NCBI RefSeq assembly: GCF_001458255.1
Contig: NZ_CYSB01000036.1
Coordinates: 1 to 64,000 of the forward strand
Length of the DNA: 64,000 nt
Source: Thalassovita autumnalis
GTDB taxonomy: Bacteria; Pseudomonadota; Alphaproteobacteria; Rhodobacterales; Rhodobacteraceae
Direction: 5' to 3'
The notes under the pieces were generated by a model. That model saw only the letters and a program-made list of their open reading frames with translations, made no database searches and had not been told where the DNA came from. Positions 33,498 to 43,007 of this stretch are shown one piece after another. Numbering within the stretch: position 1 is the stretch's first letter; every line of letters starts with the position of its first letter. Made by a program: the position numbers and the translations under genes.

Positions 33498-34633
33498 GGG
33501 CGCGACAGGGGCGGGCGCATTGGAATGTTGGCCGGGGTCAGGACCTGAACGGTTGAGGCCTGGCTTTCGTCCAGTTCCGTGGTCAGCCGGTGGTGTGCCA
33601 GAAACTGATGAAATGCGCCTGCGATGTCGTGTTGCAGATCATGGTGCAGCACGTAGTCCAACTGCCCCGTCTGCAGCAGGGCACGGTTTTCCTGATCCAG
33701 ATCGTGCGCGACGTAGACGTCTGGGCGTTGCCCCCTCTCAGCCAGGGTTTGCAGGATCGCGCGGTTGCCGCCCCCCATGGAATAGACCGCCATGATCGCG
33801 GCGCTGCTATCGAGGCTTTGTTCCAACATCCGAGAGGTTTCAAAGCCCAAGCCGCCGCCACCTTCGGTGGTCAGTACCGTGAGCTGCGGGCAATAGCTGC
33901 GCAGTGCCTGAAGGAAGGCCTGTTCGCGTTCCTCCTCACCAAGGAAGGCGCCGTGGCTGCGGCTGGCCAGGACCTGCCCGCGCTCTGTTCCAAGGGTTTT
34001 GTAGATCAGATAGGCCGCCGTCCGTCCGGCACCGGCATTGTCCAGCCCGACATAGGCGCGCCGGTCGGTGGTGGGCAGATCGGTTACCAGGGTGATCACC
34101 GGGATGCCCGCAGCCACCAGACGGTTCACGGCTGCCCTGATCTTTTCGGTGTCCCGCGCCTTCAGGCACAGGCCGTGGCTGCCGCGTTTCTGGATCCGCT
34201 CCAGCGCTTTTAGAACCTCAGCCTCTGGCATTTGGTCCTGCAACAGAAAGCGGGGCCGGCAAACCGCCGTGCCGATACGGGGCAACACAGCCTCGGCAGC
34301 AGTTTTGACTTCGCGGCTGAACCGGGTGGGTGCCTCAACAACGAAATCGAAAAACAACCGGCGCCCGCGTGCGGCAAGCTGGGCTTCCTGCGCCTCCAAC
34401 TCCTGTATCGCGGCAGTGACACGCTGGCGGGTCTGGGCGCTGACATGGGCCCTGTTGTTCAGCACCCGGTCAATGGTTGCGGTGCCCAGTCCGGCCTGAC
34501 GGGCGATTTCTTTGATGGGAAAACGATGGGTTATTTGATGTGTTTTTGATGTGAATTGCTGCGCAATTACAATCAGTCCACCCGTAGCCTGACAAGACCA
34601 AAGGGAGACGCCACAATGACCAACACCCCGCAA
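33494..34633 (-). CDS. LacI-family transcriptional regulator, start unclear
   Basis: A LacI regulator. The helix-turn-helix is FPIKEIARQAGLGTATIDRV then LNNRAHVSAQTRQRV, followed by a periplasmic-binding-protein-type effector domain (VITLVTDLPTTDRRAYVGLD, GRTAAYLIYKTLG, YSMGGGNRAILQTLAERGQR). It resembles the sugar-sensing branch. Family members begin about two residues before HRFPIKEI, but the codon there (34532-34534) is ATA. The first standard start upstream is TTG at 34633, inside the divergent dioxygenase gene. Either a weak start such as CTG is used or the start was lost. The reported 5' end is the longest frame, not a preferred start. Confidence 0.75.
   Translation of the reverse strand: MRGVGHCGVSLWSCQATGGLIVIAQQFTSKTHQITHRFPIKEIARQAGLGTATIDRVLNNRAHVSAQTRQRVTAAIQELEAQEAQLAARGRRLFFDFVVEAPTRFSREVKTAAEAVLPRIGTAVCRPRFLLQDQMPEAEVLKALERIQKRGSHGLCLKARDTEKIRAAVNRLVAAGIPVITLVTDLPTTDRRAYVGLDNAGAGRTAAYLIYKTLGTERGQVLASRSHGAFLGEEEREQAFLQALRSYCPQLTVLTTEGGGGLGFETSRMLEQSLDSSAAIMAVYSMGGGNRAILQTLAERGQRPDVYVAHDLDQENRALLQTGQLDYVLHHDLQHDIAGAFHQFLAHHRLTTELDESQASTVQVLTPANIPMRPPLSRP
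34554..34568. promoter_or_regulatory. LacI-type palindrome
   Basis: AATTGCTGCGCAATT has perfect 6-base arms with a 3-base centre. It lies in the gap between the LacI gene and the divergent dioxygenase start (34616) and is the probable operator for both. Confidence 0.55.
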
Positions 34634-35794
34634 CCCCCCGCCTATTACGCGCCTGAGGCCTGTCAGATCAGCGAATTTGAGGCGCTGCTAAGCCAAACCA
34701 CCAAACCCGCCGCCGTGCCCAGAGCCGCCGCCATCGAACATGAGATCCCGATTTATGACATGCGCGATCTGCGTGCCGGGTTGGAGGAGGATCACACCCG
34801 TCTGTCCCTGATGGGGGAATGGGCGCAGGTACTGCGCGACGGGGCAGGCGTGCTGGTGCTGAAACAGGCCTATGCCGACACTTCAGTGCTGGACGCTGCG
34901 ACGGATGTGTACCTGCGGATCATCGCAGAGGAGAAACAGGGCACTGGCGGTGGCGGGGATCACTTCGCAGCCTCCGGCGCCAATGATCGGGTCTGGAACG
35001 CGCTGCAAAAACTCTGCGAGGCGGCGCCAGATGTGTTCCTGCGCTATTTTGCCAACAGTGCCATCGCCGCGGTCAGTGAGGCCTGGTTAGGCCCCAACTA
35101 TCAGATGACGGCGCAGGTCAATTTGGTGCATCCGGGTGGCGCGGCGCAGCAGGCGCACCGGGACTATCACCTTGGCTTTCAGACCGCAGAGGTCAGCGCC
35201 CGTTACCCGGCACATGTGCATGACATCTCACCCATCCTGACGCTGCAGGGCGCGGTTGCCCATTGCGATATGCCGGTTGAAAGCGGCCCGACAAAGCTGC
35301 TGCCGTTTTCGCAGGCCTACCGACCGGGCTATGCGGCCTGGCGATGCGAAGACTTCCGGGCGCTGTTTGAGGAGCGCTATGTTCAAATGCCATTGGAAAA
35401 GGGCGATGCAGTGTTCTTCAATCCGGCCCTGTTTCATGCGGCCGGGGCCAACCGCAGTGAGGGCATTCACCGCTTTGCCAATTTGCTTCAGGTCTCTTCA
35501 GCCTTTGGCCGGGCGATGGAGACGGTGGATCGCGATAAGATGTGCCGGCTGCTCTACCCGGCGTTGGAACGGGTGTTGGGCACCGACCTTTGTTCCCCGG
35601 CGGAGATTGCAGCCGCCATTGCCGCCACCGCCGAAGGCTATTCCTTCCCGACAAATCTGGATCGTGACCCGCCGGTCAACGGATTGGCCCCGGAAACCCA
35701 GGCTGTGTATATGGTGCGGGCCCTCAAGGACGGGATCAGCGCCGAGGATTTCAACGCGCATCTGGATCACATGGCCGCCGTCCGGGGTGCCTGA
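34616..35794 (+). CDS. Phytanoyl-CoA dioxygenase (PhyH) family protein
   Basis: A 392-residue Fe(II)/2-oxoglutarate oxygenase. The start is the ATG at 34616 with GGGAG upstream; 20 codons are open before it. The iron facial triad is visible as AHRDYHLGFQ (His and Asp) and ALFHAAGANRSEGIHR, where the distal His is followed by an Arg region that would bind 2-oxoglutarate. Family members hydroxylate CoA esters, osmolytes, phosphonates or small acids. The divergent LacI suggests control by a sugar-like or small polar compound. The substrate is unknown. Confidence 0.84.
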   Translation: MTNTPQPPAYYAPEACQISEFEALLSQTTKPAAVPRAAAIEHEIPIYDMRDLRAGLEEDHTRLSLMGEWAQVLRDGAGVLVLKQAYADTSVLDAATDVYLRIIAEEKQGTGGGGDHFAASGANDRVWNALQKLCEAAPDVFLRYFANSAIAAVSEAWLGPNYQMTAQVNLVHPGGAAQQAHRDYHLGFQTAEVSARYPAHVHDISPILTLQGAVAHCDMPVESGPTKLLPFSQAYRPGYAAWRCEDFRALFEERYVQMPLEKGDAVFFNPALFHAAGANRSEGIHRFANLLQVSSAFGRAMETVDRDKMCRLLYPALERVLGTDLCSPAEIAAAIAATAEGYSFPTNLDRDPPVNGLAPETQAVYMVRALKDGISAEDFNAHLDHMAAVRGA

Positions 35795-35809
35795 CGGTCA
35801 GACAACAGA

Positions 35810-36808
35810 TCAGGGCTGGCCCGAGGTTTTGCTGGGGCCAGTCTGCGTGCGGGTGACCCAATTGCGCAGGCGTTTCGCACGTCGGCGCAATACTGCCCAC
35901 ATATCGCGGAAGGGGCGCAGGTAGATATCTGTCAGCTGAGAGGCGCTGGCCTCTTTTGCGTCCAGCCCAAAGCTCAGGTCACGACCCTTTTCTGACAGGT
36001 GAAGCGAGCCAAACAGCCAGTCCCAGATCGCCAGCGCCACACCAAAGTTCTTGTCATAATGTTCCACCGCGGTGGAGTGGTGCAGCTGGTGCTGTGCTGG
36101 GGAAATCAGGATCCGCTCCAGCCAGGGCCAGTAGTGAATATCGATATGCGAATGGCGCAGGTTGGATCCGGTGACATGGAAAACAAAGACCAATGCGTTG
36201 ACGCCAACCACAGTGACCAGATCCACCGTGCCGCCGAAGAAGAACAGGAAAACCGGGATCAGGCTGCCCTGAACAAAGACGCTGCGCAGCCCGTAAAGCA
36301 CGCCTTCCAGCGGATGCACACGGTAGACGGTGATCGGGGTCAGGGTCTCGGCAGAGTGGTGCACCTTGTGGATCGCCCACAGCAGAGGCCAACGGTGCAT
36401 CCAGCGGTGCAGCAGGAATTTGGTGAAATCGTCAAAGACAAACATCGAAAGGGTGAACAGCGTCACCACGACGGTTTTAGGTGTTTCGGCAAATTGGCCT
36501 TTGCTGATCCAGTCCACCCCGTGCAGAAAGAAGAAGATCGCGGTGGCGATGGTCATCTGGGTGATCAGCAACGGTGAAATGAACAGGGTGAAGATCCGGT
36601 TGATCACAAAGATCTTGTAGTCCGCCTTGGCCGAGGAGGAGAAAAACACCCCCCGGTCAAACAGTTTCCGCAGGCTGTCACGCAGGCCAGTGCGTTTGAT
36701 CGCCACCAACCAGAGGCCTGCGATCACAAGGGACAGGAACAGATAGCCGAAGAAGATACGTTTCTTCGGATCCCACAAATCGCCAAAGATATCCGTGAAC
36801 AGGTCCAT
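35810..36808 (-). CDS. Sterol desaturase / fatty acid hydroxylase superfamily membrane protein
   Basis: A 332-residue membrane di-iron protein with about five hydrophobic segments. The His clusters are LLHRWMHRWPLLWAIHKVHH (HxxxH then HxxHH), NLRHSHIDIHYWP and AQHQLHHSTA (HxxHH). They bind the iron pair that inserts oxygen into a lipid. Bacterial relatives hydroxylate fatty acids or carotenoids or cleave ether lipids. The next gene upstream on the same strand (36902-38305) is closed off by a strong terminator, so this gene probably has its own promoter. Confidence 0.86.
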   Translation of the reverse strand: MDLFTDIFGDLWDPKKRIFFGYLFLSLVIAGLWLVAIKRTGLRDSLRKLFDRGVFFSSSAKADYKIFVINRIFTLFISPLLITQMTIATAIFFFLHGVDWISKGQFAETPKTVVVTLFTLSMFVFDDFTKFLLHRWMHRWPLLWAIHKVHHSAETLTPITVYRVHPLEGVLYGLRSVFVQGSLIPVFLFFFGGTVDLVTVVGVNALVFVFHVTGSNLRHSHIDIHYWPWLERILISPAQHQLHHSTAVEHYDKNFGVALAIWDWLFGSLHLSEKGRDLSFGLDAKEASASQLTDIYLRPFRDMWAVLRRRAKRLRNWVTRTQTGPSKTSGQP

Positions 36809-36827
36809 GGTGCCCCCAAGGTCAAAA

Positions 36828-36850
36828 GGGCGGCCCTGATCAGGCCGCCC
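36828..36850 (-). terminator. Rho-independent terminator after the DUF4856 gene
   Basis: GGGCGGCC (36828-36835) pairs perfectly with GGCCGCCC (36843-36850) around a 7-base loop. Read on the minus strand, the stem is followed by TTTT. It lies about 50 bases beyond the stop of 36902-38305. Confidence 0.8.
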
Positions 36851-36901
36851 CGGTGTCTCACTTAACCTGACAAAGCAGGCTGCATTTGGCCAGAGCCAGC
36901 C

Positions 36902-38305
36902 TTAGTCAGTCTCAGCGCTTGCTTCGGCTTCCAGCTTGCCTGCCAGACCTTCCAGCTCAGCCAGCTGATCGTTAGCCAGCGACTTCAGGCCGAATTTGGC
37001 TTTCAGCAGCTCCTGGGTTTTCAGCATGTTCAGCTGGTAGTCGTTCCAGGTCATGCGACGGTCACGAACGAAGTTGCCGTTCGCGTCAACGCCGGTGACA
37101 TAGCTGTTGTCCAGGGTTACCGGACCAAAGCCGACCAGTTTGTTCAGCTCAACCGAGGTTGCGCCCAGGTTGTTGCGGCCCGACTGCAGCGCCATCACGA
37201 AGCCTTTCAGCTCACCCCAGTGCTTGACGTAGGCGCGGTAAGCTTTGGCTTTGTCGTCACCTTCGGTTTCGCCCAGCTTGGTGATGTCCTTGTAGACCGA
37301 ACCGGCATATTTGAACGCGGCTTCGGCCAGAACCTGTTCCCAGTTCTGTTCGATGATCGCAGCCTGTGCTTTCAGGGCGGCTCGGGCCTCGTCGCTCAGC
37401 GCTTCGCCTTTGGCATCAGCGATGATCTGGCGGCCGTCGATGAAGGCCTGCATGATGGTGTGCATGTAGGTGGTCGACTTGGTGCCGCCTTTGTCTGCAC
37501 CTGCGGCGTAGTAAGCCGGGCCAAAGACATATTCGGTTTTCAGGTCAACCATGCCGTCGCCGTTGGCGTCCGCTGCGGCCAGATCCTTGCCTTTGGCGAT
37601 GTCATAGGCCTGTGCGGGGGTCAGGCTCATCAGGTGGGCCGGGGCACCCCAGTAGCCAAAGCCTTCGTCCCAGCTGTGCTCTTTACCGGTGTAGTAAGCA
37701 CCCTCTTTGTAAGGCTTGTTGTTCGGCTTGTTGTCCGCAGCCAGTTTTTCGTCGAGGTAGTTGTCGACCGACTGGTTGTACATCATGGCGCCCATGGTGA
37801 ACTTTGAAATCAGCTGTGCGTAATCATAGCCGTTTTCCGCATCGTAGCCGTTTTCGGACTGGGCCGCTTTGGCGATCATGTGCAGAACTGCGTCTTTGCC
37901 GGTGCCGTTGCCGGGCCAGGCAGGCATCGCGCCGCCGTAGAATTTGCCCGAGATGTTTTTGCCCGATGAGATGGCGTTCACGGTGCTCTGCTTGATCGGG
38001 AAACCGTCTTTGGAAGTCGGGGCCAGAATGTCGAGGTCAGCTTCGGAGCCGTTGAAGTAGGACAGCAGCAGGGCCTCAACTTCGGCCGCGTTGGCGCCAC
38101 CGTTGCCCAGGGCAGCCGCTTTTTTCAGGCTGTCATGCAGCGCGTGGCGGGCGATCTGACCCGAGTAGGACACCGAATCAGTTTTGTCGCCGGCATAGCC
38201 TTGCAGGGTGACAGGGAAGGGGCCGTAGGTGTCCGCTGCCAGAGCGCCGGAGGCGGTCATAGCGATCAATGCCAATGCGGTGGAGTGGAGTTTAAGTGCG
38301 CGCAT
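36902..38305 (-). CDS. Exported DUF4856 (imelysin-like) protein
   Basis: A 467-residue exported protein. The signal peptide (1-23) ends ASGALAAD. The chain is mostly helical and shows the DUF4856 pattern: VSYSGQIARHALHDSLKKAA, LLSYFNGSEADLDIL, KFTMGAMMYNQSVDNYLDEK and HSWDEGFGYWGAPAHL. The His/Glu stretch takes the place of the GxHxxE iron motif of imelysins, to which this fold appears related. Residues 246-257 (DANGDGMVDLKTE) form a textbook EF-hand loop, so calcium binding is likely. Imelysin-type proteins are often iron regulated. Here the gene is divergent from a siderophore-interacting protein, which supports an iron role. AGAGGAAG precedes the ATG. Confidence 0.78.
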   Translation of the reverse strand: MRALKLHSTALALIAMTASGALAADTYGPFPVTLQGYAGDKTDSVSYSGQIARHALHDSLKKAAALGNGGANAAEVEALLLSYFNGSEADLDILAPTSKDGFPIKQSTVNAISSGKNISGKFYGGAMPAWPGNGTGKDAVLHMIAKAAQSENGYDAENGYDYAQLISKFTMGAMMYNQSVDNYLDEKLAADNKPNNKPYKEGAYYTGKEHSWDEGFGYWGAPAHLMSLTPAQAYDIAKGKDLAAADANGDGMVDLKTEYVFGPAYYAAGADKGGTKSTTYMHTIMQAFIDGRQIIADAKGEALSDEARAALKAQAAIIEQNWEQVLAEAAFKYAGSVYKDITKLGETEGDDKAKAYRAYVKHWGELKGFVMALQSGRNNLGATSVELNKLVGFGPVTLDNSYVTGVDANGNFVRDRRMTWNDYQLNMLKTQELLKAKFGLKSLANDQLAELEGLAGKLEAEASAETD

Positions 38306-38579
38306 TTCTGCTTCCTCTAATGGTCCGGGCGGGTGCCGGGAAAGAATGTTGAGGCTTTTAATCAGAAATATTCATGTTAAGTCAACAATAAGAGTCAGGT
38401 TTATTTCGCGCGCCTAACTCTGCCGAGTGAAATTCATGGAGAGAAATGTTAACTAATTGTTTTTAATACACAAAATTCGCTGGTCTGCTTTCCGCTCTGC
38501 GGCAAGCGCGATTGTTCTGTGTCCTCCAACTATGTGGACACCCCCAAATCATTCTGAAATAGAAGAGAGATTGCTAAAC
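38306..38579. promoter_or_regulatory. Shared control region of DUF4856 and SIP genes
   Basis: About 270 AT-rich bases lie between two divergent starts (for example TTTTAATCAGAAATATTCAT from 38356). An iron-responsive operator (Irr, RirA or Fur type) would be expected here. I could not identify one with confidence. Confidence 0.4.
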
Positions 38580-39623
38580 ATGCAGGAGCATCTCGTGGCC
38601 AAGGCCATTGCAGTTTTTTCTGACATCGCAGAGTTGAACTTTGAGGCCGTGCATGGGTTGTTGATGCATGAAGCGAAGGAGCTTGGCCTGCCGGTGATGG
38701 AGCAGGACGAGGGCCACCTGATGGTCGGCTCGGCTTTTGGGTCCTTTGGCATCACGGCCTGTGAACCGGGGATCCGCCTGCATGTGCGGGCGCAGTCCGA
38801 AGATAACCTCTCGGTGCTGCGGGACAGCCTGCTGGAACATCTGAAACATTTCCTGCCCGAAATCATGGCCGATCTGCGCTGGTCTGATGCGCCGGTTGCG
38901 GGCAGCCTGCCGGTAAACTTCCAATTCGCTGAGGTTCTGGCAGTTGAGGATCTGGGCGTGGATTTCTACCGGGTGCAGCTGAAGCTGGCGCGCTTTGCGA
39001 CCTTCAAAGATGCGGCCATTCATTTCCGTCTGGTCCTGCCGGATCCCAAGGTGGCAGATCCCGAATGGCCCAGCCTGAAAGAAAATGGCTCCATCGCTTG
39101 GCCTAAGGGCGAAAAAGCGCTGCATCGCCCGGTCTACACCGCCCGCACGATGGATCATGAAACAGGCGTTTTGACCGTGGACATCTATCGGCACGACGGC
39201 GGGCGCGCCAGTGGCTGGGCGGCTGCCGCCCAACCCGGCGATCTGGTGGCAATGATCGGCCCCGGTGGCAGCGGGATACTGACCACACCTCAGGTCACGC
39301 TCTGCGGTGATGAAACTGCCTATCCGGCGCTGGCCCGCATTGTCGAAAGCCTGCCCGAGGGCGCGCAGGGACAGGTCATTTTGGCCAATGCCTCAGGCGC
39401 GCGGGACTATCCGTTTCCCACGCGCGACGGGCTGGAGGTTTCGTGGTGCGATGCCGCCACCGGGACCCTTGCCGCAGCGGCGCAACAGGCGCAGACTGCA
39501 CAGCCAGAGGCGTTCCTGTGGTTCGCCTCAGAAGCGGCGGAAGTGGCCGAAATGCGCAAACACATCAAAGCGGCGGGCTGGTCGAAGGAGACGTTTTACG
39601 CTGCGGCTTATTGGGTGAAGTGA
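38580..39623 (+). CDS. Siderophore-interacting protein with N-terminal DUF2218-like domain
   Basis: A protein of about 347 residues. The first 90 (AVFSDIAELNFEAVHGLLMH, LMVGSAFGSFGITACEPGIR, HLKHFLPEIMADLRWSD) resemble DUF2218. The rest is the ferredoxin-reductase-like SIP module: FYRVQLKLARFATFKDAAIH for FAD, RPVYTARTMDHETGVLTVDI, the GPGGSG turn, then a C-terminal NADPH-type domain (VTLCGDETAYPALARIVESL, AFLWFASEAAEVAEMRKHI). Such proteins reduce ferric siderophores in the cytoplasm. Starts at 38532 (ATG) or 38457 (TTG) are also open; 38580 has an AGAGAG stretch upstream. A convergent HAD gene follows. Confidence 0.83.
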   Translation: MQEHLVAKAIAVFSDIAELNFEAVHGLLMHEAKELGLPVMEQDEGHLMVGSAFGSFGITACEPGIRLHVRAQSEDNLSVLRDSLLEHLKHFLPEIMADLRWSDAPVAGSLPVNFQFAEVLAVEDLGVDFYRVQLKLARFATFKDAAIHFRLVLPDPKVADPEWPSLKENGSIAWPKGEKALHRPVYTARTMDHETGVLTVDIYRHDGGRASGWAAAAQPGDLVAMIGPGGSGILTTPQVTLCGDETAYPALARIVESLPEGAQGQVILANASGARDYPFPTRDGLEVSWCDAATGTLAAAAQQAQTAQPEAFLWFASEAAEVAEMRKHIKAAGWSKETFYAAAYWVK

Positions 39624-39635
39624 GGCATCTTTTGG

Positions 39636-40553
39636 CTAGATCGCAGCCACCTCATAATCCGGTCGGATTTCGCACTGTTCCAGCACCTGTTCCACGTTTT
39701 GACTGGCCAGAAACCCATAGGGGGTCAGCAGCACCGATTTCAGCCCTGCGGCATTGCCGCCGAGTATGTCAGTGTGGGGGCTGTCGCCGACCATGAAGAC
39801 ACGGTCGCGTGGGATCTCTGGCGGTAGGGTGGCCAGCGCCATGTCAAAGGCATTGTCAAACGGCTTGCCAAAGAAGGTGGGGGCGATTGCGAGGCTGTCG
39901 GCGATGTCATGGGCGAAAAAACCAGGCTCAACGCTGAAGCCGGTTTCGCGTGGTGCCACAAGGTCGGGGTTGCCGATCCAAAAAGGCCGTGGTGCCTTGG
40001 CGAGGGATCTGGCCAAAATCTCCTGATGTTCGGGGCTCCAGCCTTTGCTGCCGAGGAACAGAAATCCCTCCACCACGTCATAGTCTGCCGGATCGGAGGT
40101 CAGCAGGCGATGATCCAAGTCTGTCAGGTCATCTGTGTCAGAGCCTTCGGGCAGGATCACGCCCCAGTGTCGGGCAGGGGCCTTGGCTGCGGCGGCGATC
40201 AGCACCTGACGGCTGGAGACCACCTCCTCAAGGGTGAAATCAAATCCCAGCCGGTGATATTTCGCCAGCAGATCCTGCACCGGCACACTGGCGGCATTGG
40301 TCAGCACCCGCAGCTCTTTGCCCAAGGACCGCAGTTCGGCCAGGCGTTCTGGCGCGCCGGGCACAGGTGCTTCGCCAATGTTGAGCACGCCAAAGGCATC
40401 CAGAAGCAGCGCATCAAAATGATCCGCGATCTCTGCCAGATTGGCCGCGCGATGGGTGACCCGAGGCGTTCCCGCCTCGGGCAGTCTGTGTCTGACCGCC
40501 TCATACCTGGCAAACGCCGTGTGGTAATCGGTGGTCCTGAACCCTGCTGGCAT
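39636..40553 (-). CDS. HAD-IIA family phosphatase, last gene of the phn-type operon
   Basis: A 305-residue HAD hydrolase of class IIA. Motif I reads LLLDAFGVLN, with the nucleophile Asp present and the second Asp replaced by Phe as in the DxWGV/DxFGV subgroup. VLTNAAS is motif II, and MVGDSPHTDILGGNAAGLKS is motif IV, with GDSxxTD. The start (ATG at 40553) overlaps the permease stop by one base, so it is translated with the transporter. It probably removes phosphate from the imported compound or a product of it. No C-P lyase or phosphonatase gene is near. Confidence 0.83.
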   Translation of the reverse strand: MPAGFRTTDYHTAFARYEAVRHRLPEAGTPRVTHRAANLAEIADHFDALLLDAFGVLNIGEAPVPGAPERLAELRSLGKELRVLTNAASVPVQDLLAKYHRLGFDFTLEEVVSSRQVLIAAAAKAPARHWGVILPEGSDTDDLTDLDHRLLTSDPADYDVVEGFLFLGSKGWSPEHQEILARSLAKAPRPFWIGNPDLVAPRETGFSVEPGFFAHDIADSLAIAPTFFGKPFDNAFDMALATLPPEIPRDRVFMVGDSPHTDILGGNAAGLKSVLLTPYGFLASQNVEQVLEQCEIRPDYEVAAI

Positions 40554-41368
40554 CAGATGATGGCCCCGCGCACCTTGGCCGAGACCCATTCGCTGATCAC
40601 CACAGCAAAGAGGATCACGATCAGGATCAGGCTGACCTGCGGCCAGGCCAGCACGTTCAGCGATGCCGAAAGCTGCAGGCCAATGCCGCCTGCGCCCACA
40701 AGGCCCAGCACGGTGGATTCGCGGATGTTGATGTCCCAGCGGAAGACAGCAATGCCTGCAAAGGCCGGCAAGATCTGCGGCACGATGCCATAAACCATCA
40801 CCTGCCAGCGCGAGGCGCCGGTGGCGGTGATCGCTTCAACCTGCACTTCGTTGATCTCTTCGATCGCCTCATAGAGCAGCTTGGCACAGAACCCGATGGA
40901 GCGGATGGCGATGGCCACCACACCGGCAAAGACACCGGGGCCGATGATGGCAATCAGCAACAGCGCCCAGATCAGCGAGTTGATCGAGCGGGTTGAGACG
41001 ATGATCAAAAGCGCGATCGGGCGCACGAACACGGTGGAAGGCGTTGTGTTGCGCGCTGCCATAAACGCCGTTGGCACTGCCAGAAACAGGGCGATGATCG
41101 TGCCGAGGGTGGCGATGTTCAACGTGTCCCAGATCGGGCGGCCAAGCTGGGCGAAATATTCCCACTTGGGCGGCGTGGCGCGGTCCCAGATGTCGCCTGC
41201 AATGCGCGGGGCATCGGTGACGAAGAACCAGGTGGTTGCGGCGCTGATCTGCTGCCAGCAGTAGACAAAGACTGCAACGCTTAAGAGCCAGCCAAACCAG
41301 CGTGTCAGACTTTCAGAGCGGGTACGGCGTTGCCAGACCCGGGTTCCGTTCTGTTCATGATACGGCAT
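40553..41368 (-). CDS. phnE: PhnE-type ABC permease (second)
   Basis: A 271-residue inner-membrane permease with about six segments. PhnE features are STRSINSLIWALLLIAIIGP, GVFAGVVAIAIRSIGFCAKL, EEINEVQVEAITATGASRWQ (the EAA loop), and [20 protein letters not shown] at the end. It is abutted to a second, related permease at 41368, and the two likely form a heterodimer for organophosphorus uptake. Confidence 0.9.
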   Translation of the reverse strand: MPYHEQNGTRVWQRRTRSESLTRWFGWLLSVAVFVYCWQQISAATTWFFVTDAPRIAGDIWDRATPPKWEYFAQLGRPIWDTLNIATLGTIIALFLAVPTAFMAARNTTPSTVFVRPIALLIIVSTRSINSLIWALLLIAIIGPGVFAGVVAIAIRSIGFCAKLLYEAIEEINEVQVEAITATGASRWQVMVYGIVPQILPAFAGIAVFRWDINIRESTVLGLVGAGGIGLQLSASLNVLAWPQVSLILIVILFAVVISEWVSAKVRGAII

Positions 41369-42192
41369 TATTGAACCCTCGCCCTGATGATGCCCGAGAG
41401 GTATTCCAGCGCCATGACGATCCCGATTATGATGATCAAAATGGCGGCGGCGGTGTCATATTCGTAGCGGTCAAAGGCGGTGTTCAACGTCGCCCCGATG
41501 CCACCGGCCCCCACCAGCCCCAGAATGGCACTTTCGCGGAAGTTGATGTCGATGCGATACATTGACAGGCCAATCAAGCGCGGCATGACCTGCGGCTGGA
41601 CACCGTAGTTGATCCATTGCATCCAGCGTGCGCCGGAAGCTTTGATCGCCTCTGCCTGCACGCGGTCCATGCTCTCAATATCTTCGGCCAGCAGTTTCGA
41701 CAGGAAGCCGATGGTGGCAAAGCTGAGGGTCAGGAAACCTGCCAGCGGTCCAAAGCCGAAGATCGCCACCAAAAGGATCGCGACGATAATCTCCTGCAGG
41801 GCGCGGCTGACGGCCACGATGCCACGGCAGATCAGATAGACCGGCATCGGGGCAATGTTGCGCGCAGCGCCCAGCCCGATGGGTATTGAGATGGCGATGC
41901 CCACGACCGAGGCCGCAACGGTCATCACGATGCTTTCCACCATCCCGTCCCAAATGTCGCCAGCGCGGCTGGTGAAATCGGGGCTGGTGAAGGCCAGGAT
42001 AAAGGCGGCGCCACGGTCCAGCCCTTCGTAGACACGGGTCCAGTTGACATCAATCGTCATGAAGGAGGCAATGAGATAGGCCGCAAAACCGATCATCAGC
42101 ATCCAGCGCAGCCAGGCCCGTTTGACCAGCGGCGGACGCTGCCATTTCTGCCCGATCAGGGCATTTAGCTCAGGGGAGATGGCGCTTCTCAT
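41368..42192 (-). CDS. phnE: PhnE-type ABC permease (first)
   Basis: A 274-residue permease: [60 protein letters not shown] (EAA loop), [20 protein letters not shown]. It shares four bases with phnC and one with the next permease. The two permeases are clearly paralogous (the same REST/RESA[11 protein letters not shown] block), as in PhnE1/PhnE2 systems. Confidence 0.9.
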   Translation of the reverse strand: MRSAISPELNALIGQKWQRPPLVKRAWLRWMLMIGFAAYLIASFMTIDVNWTRVYEGLDRGAAFILAFTSPDFTSRAGDIWDGMVESIVMTVAASVVGIAISIPIGLGAARNIAPMPVYLICRGIVAVSRALQEIIVAILLVAIFGFGPLAGFLTLSFATIGFLSKLLAEDIESMDRVQAEAIKASGARWMQWINYGVQPQVMPRLIGLSMYRIDINFRESAILGLVGAGGIGATLNTAFDRYEYDTAAAILIIIIGIVMALEYLSGIIRARVQ

Positions 42193-42986
42193 GCGGCGGC
42201 CCCTTCATCTTCGTCCTCATCCTCGACCTTTTCGATGGTCGCTTCCCAGTCTTCTTCGCCGTAGATCGTGGTCAGCACATCCGGGGTAAGTTCCTGCGGG
42301 GTGCCATCAAATTCAATTGCACCAAAGCGCAGGCCGACGACGCGGCTGACAAACATCTGCGCCAGGGCCACATCGTGGATGTTGATGATCGCGGCCAGGC
42401 CACGTTCCGCACAGAGCTCACAAATCAGGCGCATGATCTGGCGGCTGGTTTTCGGATCAAGCGAGGCGGTCGGTTCATCGACCAGCAACAGCTTCGGATC
42501 CTGAATAAGGGCGCGGCAGATGCCGACCCGCTGACGCTGACCGCCTGACAGTTCATCGGCCCGTTTGTCGGCCATTGCCAACAGGCCCACGCGGTCCAGC
42601 AGGCGATAAGCCTCATCCACATCTTTTTGCGGGTATTTGCGCAGGAAGCTGCGCCAGAATCCAACATAGCCCAAGCGGCCGGACAGAACGTTCTCCATTA
42701 CGGTCAGACGTTCCACCAGCGCATATTCCTGAAAGATCATCCCCATCTGACGCCGCGCCTGACGCAACTCACCAGAGGAGAGTTTGGTCAGATCGGTATC
42801 GTCCAGCCACACCTCGCCGCTGGTGGGTTCCACCAGACGGTTGATGCAGCGGATCATGGTGGATTTACCAGCCCCCGAAGGGCCGATGAGGGCCAGCACC
42901 TGGCCATCGGGAATTTCCAGGTCGATGGATTTCAGCGCCTGATCCCCGGTTTTATATGTCTTGAGTAGTTTCTTGAGCCTGAGCAT
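42189..42986 (-). CDS. phnC: PhnC-type ABC transporter ATPase
   Basis: A 265-residue ATPase: Walker [11 protein letters not shown]-loop [19 protein letters not shown], signature [11 protein letters not shown], Walker [14 protein letters not shown]-loop INIHDVALA. The region [20 protein letters not shown] is typical of PhnC. The start is the ATG before LRLKKLLK; 11 codons are open upstream. The C-terminal end is an acidic run ([12 protein letters not shown]), which is unusual but harmless to the fold. Confidence 0.92.
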   Translation of the reverse strand: MLRLKKLLKTYKTGDQALKSIDLEIPDGQVLALIGPSGAGKSTMIRCINRLVEPTSGEVWLDDTDLTKLSSGELRQARRQMGMIFQEYALVERLTVMENVLSGRLGYVGFWRSFLRKYPQKDVDEAYRLLDRVGLLAMADKRADELSGGQRQRVGICRALIQDPKLLLVDEPTASLDPKTSRQIMRLICELCAERGLAAIINIHDVALAQMFVSRVVGLRFGAIEFDGTPQELTPDVLTTIYGEEDWEATIEKVEDEDEDEGAAA

Positions 42987-43007
42987 GACCGCCTCATTTA
43001 TTGCAGA

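Noticed and set aside
38306-38579. Irr, RirA or Fur box in the DUF4856/SIP control region
   Set aside because: AT-rich stretches are present, but none matched a consensus I could state with confidence, so no site is called.
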